Assembly (NCBI GenBank): GCA_031417525.1
Contig: JANOVT010000359.1
Span: forward strand, 1 to 40,689
Origin: JAIBBG01 sp031417525
Lineage (GTDB): Bacteria > Bacteroidota > Bacteroidia > Flavobacteriales_D > Sanyastnellaceae
Direction: 5' to 3'
DNA length: 40,689 nt
Below the pieces are notes generated by a model. The model searched no databases, had not been told where the DNA came from, and saw only the letters and a list, made by a program, of their open reading frames with translations. Below are positions 27,001-32,390 of the stretch, in pieces (position 1 is the first letter of the stretch; every line of letters begins with the position of its first letter). A program made the position numbers and the translations under genes.

Positions 27001-27611
27001 TCTTGAAGTTGTTGAGTATTGCCATCCGGCTGAATAGGAATATTATCATCTGTAACCGATGCAAGAATGCTGTATTGCTCACTGATTTTTCCGCTGAGCT
27101 GAAGATTGAGAGTTGAATTGACAGAAAGATTCTGATTGTTTCCGAATAGCACACCCCTCGAGATAGAACCACTTTTTTGTAATCCCTGATCTGAGAAAAT
27201 ATTCTGGCCGTTGTTGCTTCGTCCAATTACATAGGGTTTGAAACTACCTGCTTCGCTGTTCATGATGATGTCTCCATTTTTCCTGATCACTTCCTTGCCC
27301 AAAAAAACCGGAAAAACCCGAAAAACACAATCAACTGAATCAACCAGGTTTGAGTCAGAAAAAGTGATAGTGGACTGAATTTCGTTGACTATAAAAATAT
27401 CCGCACTCAACGACTGTCCTTTCAAAAAAACTTGAAGAGAACCCGGAATAATACTCAAGGTATCCAACTGTACCTCTTCAATTCCGGGTTTGATGCGAAT
27501 ACTCCGTTGATTAGAAATTTGGGCGACAACACCCGAACCAAAACATAACAAGCAAAGAATCAGGCAATAGCCGGAGTAATGAAGTCGGTATGGTCGGTTG
27601 AAAAGCAGCAA
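24075..27611 (-). CDS. Large predicted outer-membrane protein (beta-barrel), conserved Bacteroidota type
   Basis: A 1178-residue protein with an N-terminal signal-like hydrophobic segment ending Val-Val-Ala-Gln. It is beta-strand-rich throughout, with amphipathic aromatic strands in the last 500 residues and a C-terminal Arg-Ala-Leu-Phe, as in outer-membrane barrels. Near residues 165-235 there is a pattern (Asn-Leu-Gln-Leu-Ser-Gly-Lys-Ile-Ser and Pro-Asp-Gly-Asn-Thr-Gln-Gln-Leu-Gln) that recalls segments of the large SprA-like envelope proteins; I cannot confirm homology. Near residue 880, Asp-Tyr-Asp-Gly-Asp-Asn-Ile-Lys-Asp-Leu-Asn-Glu matches the spacing of an EF-hand calcium loop. No in-frame ATG exists at the 5' end (stop at 27618-27620), so a TTG at 27611 is the likely start. 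The function is not known to me. Confidence 0.75.
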   Translation of the reverse strand: MLLFNRPYRLHYSGYCLILCLLCFGSGVVAQISNQRSIRIKPGIEEVQLDTLSIIPGSLQVFLKGQSLSADIFIVNEIQSTITFSDSNLVDSVDCVFRVFPVFLGKEVIRKNGDIIMNSEAGSFKPYVIGRSNNGQNIFSDQGLQKSGSISRGVLFGNNQNLSVNSTLNLQLSGKISEQYSILASVTDDNIPIQPDGNTQQLQDFDQVFIQLYDDKTKLIAGDFQLRRPAGYFLNYFKRAQGAYFLNTSVLNKTGLVKSKLTTEVSASISKGRFSRNVVQGLEGNQGPYRLRGADNELFIIVLSGTEQVYIDGKLLQRGQDKDYVIDYNASEITFTPRQFITKDRRIVVEFQYSEKRYARPLLQSSVVYERNQNKFYLNIYSENDAKNQPLQQDLTEGEKAILAASGDDFLSAYISGIDSVGYSNASVLYALTDSLEFDSVFVYSTDSSLAHYRVSFTFVGSGNGDYVEDGFTSSGKKYAWIAPVWVNGIFKSQGNYAPIILLASPKKNQMLTTGAEVSLGRYQRARLLVEGAVSNKDLNTFSSLDAADDVGYAFRTIYKWKREASLLKDSSDILIQGNHFHKNELNSELSYEYTGQHFVQIERFREVEFARNWNVQLLNLSSDQHISGANFGIKTSRWGSVNAGADMFLLGENYQGYKGKLQTNISTKNKFSAVVNASYLSTEGQVNSQFLRHKANISKELGKFRVYFRDEHEHNLFYRGKSDTLSTTTYQFYDWEAGAGTSDTLKRSVTVYYRDRTDWKPVDVSLSSAARADQYGALIGLRGAKDSRLSINVSNRRLRVINPELFTQSPENTLLTRVEYSFKLKNGFLTNTTFYEIGSGLEQKKEFIYLEVPAGQGAYVWNDYDGDNIKDLNEFEIAQFSYEANYIRSFVQTNDYVKTYSNQFTQSILLTPSKILKGDEGFQKFVARFSDNTTLRIDRKTTRENRDERFNPFVLTIADSSLLSLNGLFRNILFFNKSNPILGFDYTYQYGRNKNLLSNGFESRGDDYNQLGVRWSFIRDFTFFMENRFGKKVASSDFLSGRNYELIYYSIQPKFTWQPNTHARLNMTAQFSEKQNRQGPELVIIQKLGSDLTYNTTEKGSFQLEVNYFNIRYNGANNNSLSFEMLEGLSTGNNFTWSVGVQRTVAKNLQVNLIYNGRKPETVRAIHSGGLQVRALF

Positions 27612-27625
27612 GGAAACTATAGATA

Positions 27626-27653
27626 CAAAGTTCGGGCAGAATGACTAATACAA
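27626..27653 (-). promoter_or_regulatory. Candidate Bacteroidota-type promoter for the large outer-membrane protein gene
   Basis: On the minus strand a TTG (27651-27653) is followed after 17 bases by GAACTTTG (27626-27633), matching the TTG/TAnnTTTG consensus except for the first base of the -7 element. A start site about seven bases further on would leave a very short leader before the TTG start at 27611. Confidence 0.35.
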
Positions 27654-27824
27654 TCCGGCACGAACGTAGGGTGAGAATGAAAATTTTAAGCCTTTGCAGA
27701 TTCTATCGCACAATGAGTAGATGGATATCTGTAAAAGTCCAATGAATTCAATTTTCGCATGGAACAGACCACTCATCATATTTGCAAAGTTGCTGATGTC
27801 ATTTCTCGCCTAGTTTCGTCTTCG

Positions 27825-29069
27825 ATGATTTTCCGACTTCTGAAAGAAAGTTTTTTGTTTGCCTGGCAGGCCCTGATCACGAATAAACTCAGGACTACTC
27901 TCTCTTTGCTTGGTGTGACGATCGGAATTTTCTCCATCATTTTTGTTTTGAGTATTGTTGACAGTATGGAGGCTGAAATGAAATCGAGCTTCGACATGAT
28001 TGGATCTGACATTCTGATGGTGCAGAAATGGCCGATGGGACCTGAAGACGGCGCTGAAGATTATGAATGGTGGAAGTATATGCGCCGACGTCCGCCTAAT
28101 TACAAAGACATGCTCAAGTTGAAAGAGCGGATGGAGGACGCGCAATCCGTGGCTTTTTCAACGAACACGCAGACAACTTCTGAGTACAGAAACAATTTTC
28201 TAAAAACAACGGTTGCAGGCGGTGTCAGTTATGAATATCGCGAAACGATTGCCATCAATCTCCAATCCGGAAGATACTTTACGCCGGCGGAGTGTGAAAC
28301 AGGAAAAAACTTCGCTATCATTGGTGCTCTTGTGAGTGAGCAATTGTTCGGAGATGTCAATCCATTAGGAAAGGAAATGTTGGTTGGTGGACTCAAGGTG
28401 GTTGTGATCGGCGTGTTCGAAAAAGAAGGTACTTCACTCTTCGGAACGGGCTTCGACCAACTCGTGATGATGCCTATCACGTTTGCAACGCGAATCATAC
28501 CGCCCGACAACGACGAATCCAATATCCTGGTGAAAGCAGGCGCAGGAGTGACCAATAAACAACTCAAAGATGAAGTTATCGCGACATTTCGGGAAATACG
28601 CGGACTAAAACCTGCCGGTGACAATGATTTTTCCATCATCGAATCTTCCATGATCAATGAAATTGTCGATAGCATTATTGGTGTATTCAACATTGTTGGA
28701 CTCGTCATCGGAATTTTTGCCATTCTTGTCGGAGCGTTCAGTATTGCAAACATCATGTTTGTATCGGTGAGTGAACGAACCAATATTATTGGCATTCAGA
28801 AGGCGCTCGGCGCGAAGAATTATTTTATCCTGATGCAATTCCTGTTTGAATCTGTTGCTTTGTGTCTCATTGGCGGGGTAATCGGATTGCTGCTAGTCTG
28901 GGGTGTGATCAGCCTGCTTGGGAATGTGGTGGATTTCAATTTTATACTTCCACTCTCGAGAATCGCAATGGGCATGAGTATTTCAATCGTTGTCGGATTA
29001 GTTGCTGGTATCGTTCCTGCGATGAAAGCTGCGAATCTGAATCCGGTGGATGCGATGAGATCGAAGTAA
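27825..29069 (+). CDS. MacB/FtsX-type ABC transporter permease
   Basis: About 414 residues from the ATG at 27825; an ATG 22 codons upstream at 27759 gives an extra polar stretch not expected in this family. The order is an N-terminal membrane helix (Leu-Leu-Gly-Val-Thr-Ile-Gly-Ile-Phe), a periplasmic MacB-like domain (about 50-275) with Asp-Met-Ile-Gly-Ser-Asp-Ile-Leu and Gly-Arg-Tyr-Phe, and an FtsX domain with three C-terminal helices. The conserved cytoplasmic Ile-Gly-Ile-Gln-Lys-Ala-Leu-Gly-Ala that contacts the ATPase is present. Such permeases work with a separate LolD/MacB-type ATPase in mechanotransmission or export of lipoproteins, peptides or drugs. No ATPase gene is adjacent, so the partner must be encoded elsewhere. 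A heptamer repeat array starts at the stop codon. Confidence 0.88.
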   Translation: MIFRLLKESFLFAWQALITNKLRTTLSLLGVTIGIFSIIFVLSIVDSMEAEMKSSFDMIGSDILMVQKWPMGPEDGAEDYEWWKYMRRRPPNYKDMLKLKERMEDAQSVAFSTNTQTTSEYRNNFLKTTVAGGVSYEYRETIAINLQSGRYFTPAECETGKNFAIIGALVSEQLFGDVNPLGKEMLVGGLKVVVIGVFEKEGTSLFGTGFDQLVMMPITFATRIIPPDNDESNILVKAGAGVTNKQLKDEVIATFREIRGLKPAGDNDFSIIESSMINEIVDSIIGVFNIVGLVIGIFAILVGAFSIANIMFVSVSERTNIIGIQKALGAKNYFILMQFLFESVALCLIGGVIGLLLVWGVISLLGNVVDFNFILPLSRIAMGMSISIVVGLVAGIVPAMKAANLNPVDAMRSK

Positions 29070-29124
29070 GAGGTCAGAAGACAGAGATCAGAGATCAGAG
29101 ATCAGAGGTCAGAGGACAGAGGAC
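29069..29124. repeat. Array of eight degenerate 7-bp units
   Basis: Eight consecutive heptamers read AGAGGTC, AGAAGAC, AGAGATC (three times), AGAGGTC and AGAGGAC (twice), starting at the last base of the permease stop codon. The unit is AGA, two purines, A or T, then C. A second array follows at 29180 and a related one lies at 40615. Confidence 0.9.
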
Positions 29125-29179
29125 AGATAATCGGGATTCTGGTCGCGGCAGAAAATTTTATGCCTGCCTTGATTGACGA

Positions 29180-29228
29180 AGAGGACAGAGGTGAGATGCG
29201 AGAAGTGAGAAGTGAGAAGTGAGAAGGT
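29180..29228. repeat. Second array of seven degenerate 7-bp units
   Basis: Seven heptamers (AGAGGAC, AGAGGTG, AGATGCG, AGAAGTG three times, AGAAGGT) run up to the queA stop codon, which occupies 29228-29230 on the minus strand. The unit and orientation match the array 55 bases upstream. Confidence 0.88.
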
Positions 29229-30451
29229 TATGGCAAGAGTAAAGAGCTATCGCCATAGCTGAGAAATCTGTAGTGGTTTGTAAGAGCATGACGGTAGATT
29301 TTTTTCCAATCTTCACCAATAAACGCCGAAACCAAAAGAAGCAAGGTGCTTTTCGGTAAATGAAAATTCGTAAACATTCCTTTGCAAATCCGAAACTGAA
29401 ATCCCGGTGCGATCAGAATGGATGTGGAAGCGCGGAAGTGTGTATGATTTCGCTCCCGACAAAAATGAATGATAGCTTCGAGACTTTCTTTTAACGTGAA
29501 AGTGGTGGTCAGTTCATAGGCTTCCCACTGATTCAAAAATGGAATTTCACCTTCCGAAAATGAATTGATTTTCAACTTCACACCGATCCAATAGAGACTT
29601 TCAAGCGTTCTGACGCAAGTCGTACCTACAGCAATGATTCGTTTGTTATGTTGCGAGGCAAGAAGTTCCAACAATTCTATTCCAACCGAAAAAACTTCGC
29701 CATGCATTGGGTGATCTGCGATGGTTTCTGTGGAAACGGGTTTAAATGTTCCTGCTCCTACATGCAGGGTCAGTTTGTGGTTTTCAATGCCTTTGTTTTC
29801 GAGATCCTTCAACAACTCAGGCGTGAAATGAAGGCCTGCAGTGGGCGCCGCTACTGATCCTTCAGCCGATGCAAAAACAGTCTGATAACGAATCACATCA
29901 GAAGGTTCAACCTCCCTTTTAAAATAGGGCGGCAATGGAATCTCGCCTGCTTTCAGAAGTATTTCTGAAAAAACAAATTCTGGATGTGTCCATGAAAATT
30001 CAATTTGAAATTGCTGATCCGCTTGAGAAATCTTCTTTGCGTAAAATCTTAATTCTAATCCTTCGATCTGAAGATGCATACAAAGGACTTCGTCATTCCT
30101 CCACTTTTTGGCACCACCCACCATACAAAGCCAGTTGAGCTGATGCCGGGAGGACATGGCGTCCTGATGACTCAGACCTATTGGCTCAAGGCAAAGTATT
30201 TCGATTTCACCACCCGTAGCTTTTTTGAAAAACAACCTAGCCGGAATAACACGCGTATCATTCAAAATGATTAAATCATCCGGATTCAATTTGTCCGAAA
30301 TATCAAGGAAAATCGAATCTTCGATCGCGCCGTTTTCATACACCAGCAGTTTGGATAATTCGCGTTGAGCTAGAGGAAACCGCGCAATAGCTGAATCGGG
30401 CAATTCGAAATCAAAGTCTTCAATACGGATTTGTTTGGGAGAAAGTAACAT
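29228..30451 (-). CDS. queA: S-adenosylmethionine:tRNA ribosyltransferase-isomerase
   Basis: Transfers and isomerises the ribosyl part of S-adenosylmethionine onto preQ1-modified tRNA to give epoxyqueuosine, a late step of queuosine biosynthesis in the cytoplasm. Family features include the start Asp-Phe-Asp-Phe-Glu-Leu-Pro followed by Ile-Ala-Arg-Phe-Pro-Leu, Leu-Asn-Asp-Thr-Arg-Val-Ile-Pro-Ala-Arg near residue 60, Gly-Gly-Glu-Ile-Glu-Ile-Leu, Ala-Ala-Pro-Thr-Ala-Gly-Leu-His-Phe-Thr near 205, His-Val-Gly-Ala-Gly-Thr-Phe, and Thr-Asn-Phe-His-Leu-Pro-Lys-Ser near 365. At 407 residues it is longer than the roughly 355 of E. coli, with extra sequence in the first half. No other queuosine gene is adjacent. 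A strong hairpin with a T-run lies about 30 bases upstream of its ATG. Confidence 0.93.
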   Translation of the reverse strand: MLLSPKQIRIEDFDFELPDSAIARFPLAQRELSKLLVYENGAIEDSIFLDISDKLNPDDLIILNDTRVIPARLFFKKATGGEIEILCLEPIGLSHQDAMSSRHQLNWLCMVGGAKKWRNDEVLCMHLQIEGLELRFYAKKISQADQQFQIEFSWTHPEFVFSEILLKAGEIPLPPYFKREVEPSDVIRYQTVFASAEGSVAAPTAGLHFTPELLKDLENKGIENHKLTLHVGAGTFKPVSTETIADHPMHGEVFSVGIELLELLASQHNKRIIAVGTTCVRTLESLYWIGVKLKINSFSEGEIPFLNQWEAYELTTTFTLKESLEAIIHFCRERNHTHFRASTSILIAPGFQFRICKGMFTNFHLPKSTLLLLVSAFIGEDWKKIYRHALTNHYRFLSYGDSSLLLP

Positions 30452-30467
30452 CAGAGCGAAATGGAAA

Positions 30468-30503
30468 GTGTAAAAAAAATCATGGCTGGACGTTTCCAGC
30501 CAT
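30468..30503 (-). terminator. Strong terminator-like hairpin between fecR and queA
   Basis: ATGGCTGGA (30482-30490) and TCCAGCCAT (30495-30503) form a perfect 9-bp stem with a 4-base loop, followed on the minus strand by GA and eight T residues. It can terminate transcription coming from the fecR end of the sigma/TonB operon. Because queA starts only about 17 bases beyond the T-run, it could also act as an attenuator for queA. Confidence 0.75.
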
Positions 30504-30540
30504 AATTCTAAACCTTAACTAAAACTAACTATACTACTTG

Positions 30541-30608
30541 ATGTGCCCTGAAGGGACACTTCAACTGTGTGTTACTTATCTGTAAATGTGTAAGTGCATC
30601 CGACTTAC
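30541..30608 (-). other. Two additional inverted repeats in the fecR-queA gap
   Basis: GTAAGT (30590-30595) pairs with ACTTAC (30603-30608). GTGCCC (30543-30548) pairs with GGG-A-CAC (30553-30559) with one bulged A. With the terminator-like hairpin at 30482-30503 these make three potential stems in the 256-base gap preceding queA. No known riboswitch consensus was recognised. Confidence 0.35.
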
Positions 30609-30707
30609 CTCAAAATTTCCTTGCGTTACAAATGTGAGAACACTTTGAGCAGGAATATGTTGCTTTAACAAATACTTTTAACAGGAATTTAATCGAATCT
30701 TGCCTTG

Positions 30708-31550
30708 CTAACGGGCAACATCTGAGATAAGAACCTGATTATCATTTCCAATTTCAAAAGAGAGTGACATCGGCAAACAAACCAATTCAAGAGCCTTTTT
30801 CAAATCTTCATTGTCGAAGCGACCTGTATAGAGTCGCTTGCCTTGGATATTGGTAGTGATCTTCACATTGAACTGTCGGGCCATTTCGTCCAAAACATTT
30901 TGAATTGGTTCATCTTCATAAACAAATTCACCGGTTTGCCAATCCGGATTGTTGGAATCAAACGAACTCATGATCAATTCCCCGCCGGTGAGTTCCACTG
31001 CATGACCTGGTGTAATTTCAACAAATCCTTTGTCAGCTTTCAAGCTCACCTGAACCTTACCCGTGCGACATTCCACACGAAATTTGTCTTCTCTTGAAAA
31101 AACATCGAAAGACGTTCCGACCACTTCAACCAACCCAAGATCTGTCACAACAGTAAATTTGCTTCCCTTTTTCACCTTAAAAAAGGCTTGTCCATCTAGT
31201 TTCAACGTACGCTCATTCTCCCAGTTGTCATCGAAGGTCAGAACAGATCCTGCATTCAATTTGACCTCTGAGAAATCCGGCAATACAACATCGGATGTCT
31301 GCTGGAAGGCTGTTTCGTATCTCATCAATTTGCTTTGAGGCCAGAATAAAACAACAGCAACAATGATCGCCGCTGCTGCTCCAGCAACAGCATAAAAAGG
31401 CCTCCTGCTGATCGTTCTTACCTTTGTTTCAGAACCACTGGATGCCACCAACTTAGGCTGCAATTGCGCCCAGGCCTGCTCAGTACTCCTGACAAAAGGC
31501 GTTTCTAGATTCTTTAATATTTCCTTATAATTTCCCATCTCTTTCCTCAT
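30708..31550 (-). CDS. FecR-family anti-sigma factor
   Basis: A 280-residue inner-membrane anti-sigma/regulator protein. The short cytoplasmic N-terminal part (about residues 1-50) would bind the sigma factor. One membrane helix covers about 52-70. The periplasmic FecR domain (about 90-190) has Val-Glu-Val-Val-Gly-Thr-Ser-Phe-Asp-Val, Gly-Lys-Val-Gln-Val and Pro-Gly-His-Ala-Val. A DUF4974 (STN-like) domain forms the last 70 residues (Glu-Pro-Ile-Gln-Asn-Val-Leu-Asp-Glu-Met-Ala-Arg-Gln-Phe). It should relay occupancy of the upstream-encoded TonB receptor to the ECF sigma factor. Here it is the last gene of the cluster, after DUF4249, whereas fecR usually directly follows the sigma gene. The 60-base gap before it contains an 8-bp inverted repeat. 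Confidence 0.92.
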   Translation of the reverse strand: MRKEMGNYKEILKNLETPFVRSTEQAWAQLQPKLVASSGSETKVRTISRRPFYAVAGAAAAIIVAVVLFWPQSKLMRYETAFQQTSDVVLPDFSEVKLNAGSVLTFDDNWENERTLKLDGQAFFKVKKGSKFTVVTDLGLVEVVGTSFDVFSREDKFRVECRTGKVQVSLKADKGFVEITPGHAVELTGGELIMSSFDSNNPDWQTGEFVYEDEPIQNVLDEMARQFNVKITTNIQGKRLYTGRFDNEDLKKALELVCLPMSLSFEIGNDNQVLISDVAR

Positions 31551-31566
31551 TTTTCCGCTTTTCGAA

Positions 31567-31588
31567 TGATTCTACACTTATAGAATCA
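31567..31588. other. 8-bp inverted repeat upstream of fecR
   Basis: TGATTCTA (31567-31574) and TAGAATCA (31581-31588) with a 6-base spacer lie in the gap between the DUF4249 gene and fecR. It could be an mRNA hairpin or a protein-binding site. There is no T-run, so it is not a typical terminator. Confidence 0.35.
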
Positions 31589-31610
31589 ATCACCCTACCC
31601 TCCATTTTAA

Positions 31611-32390
31611 TTATTCTTCAATAAATATTTCAATAGTAAAACTACTCACACCGGCAACAAACCCATTACCATCCTTCACATTTTCCGGCCCATCTTGTAA
31701 AATACCTCTGAGATCGGCGGCATCGAAGAAAAACATTTGTTCAAATTGTCGGTCAATGACGTAGACAGTCAGTTTGTGATTGCCAAGATACTGAAAATCA
31801 CTTTTGAGCAGATTCAGAAATGGCTCGAGTTGCGGTCCGGTAAATCGATTTTGAAACTGACCTGTTGGTGATTGATTAATTTCAATCGGGTTCTGTTCCA
31901 AATTCTCCAACTTGACGACAAAAGAATACAAATCTGGATCCGGAGAAGTCCATTGAACAAGTCCGGCGTGATTGGTCGTGTTTTCCGGATCATTGATGAT
32001 TACCGTATCCAATTCCTGAACAAGCAGATGAATTGCCGGTGGAATAACCACATGAGCCGATGACCTCAATCCCATTTCGGTGTCGTTGAGCTCTATATCG
32101 TACTCGCCTTCGCTTTGAATCACAAAATTCTCATCCGTGTAAAAATCAATTCCACTATTCACCAATTCTACTGACGAATGGTCGTCACCAATGATTCTAA
32201 TTTCCGCTGATCTGTGCTTTTCTGTAGTTTCCCCGGAGAACGCCATTTCAAAATAACGCACGCCGGTCGGCTTTTTTCCGGCTTCCAGAATTGCGGTAAG
32301 GATCGGGCCTTCTCTGATCAAATCATCCATTTCAACGCGTGTGCATTGTGACAAGAGTAAAAAGAGCAATATGACGCGGCTCGTTTTCAA
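31611..32390 (-). CDS. DUF4249-family lipoprotein
   Basis: A predicted 259-residue outer-membrane or periplasmic lipoprotein. A basic start, a leucine-rich core and the lipobox Leu-Leu-Ser-Gln-Cys (Cys16) are clear. The mature part is beta-rich. The C-terminal segment Gly-Pro-Glu-Asn-Val-Lys-Asp-Gly-Asn-Gly-Phe-Val-Ala-Gly-Val resembles the characteristic end of DUF4249 proteins, which are encoded after TonB receptors in Bacteroidota. It is rather shorter than most such proteins. Its start is a TTG (32388-32390) that overlaps the TGA of the receptor gene by four bases, so translation is probably coupled. No ATG exists before the lipobox. It probably assists substrate capture or export with the receptor; the substrate is unknown. 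Confidence 0.78.
   Translation of the reverse strand: MKTSRVILLFLLLSQCTRVEMDDLIREGPILTAILEAGKKPTGVRYFEMAFSGETTEKHRSAEIRIIGDDHSSVELVNSGIDFYTDENFVIQSEGEYDIELNDTEMGLRSSAHVVIPPAIHLLVQELDTVIINDPENTTNHAGLVQWTSPDPDLYSFVVKLENLEQNPIEINQSPTGQFQNRFTGPQLEPFLNLLKSDFQYLGNHKLTVYVIDRQFEQMFFFDAADLRGILQDGPENVKDGNGFVAGVSSFTIEIFIEE

Noticed and set aside
28229..28795. 188-codon antisense frame inside the ABC permease gene
   Set aside because: It is fully antisense to a well-supported membrane-protein gene and its Ile/Thr/Met-rich composition mirrors the codons of the real gene.
30452..30707. preQ1 riboswitch upstream of queA
   Set aside because: The canonical preQ1-I pseudoknot sequence was not found on the queA strand; only generic hairpins are present.
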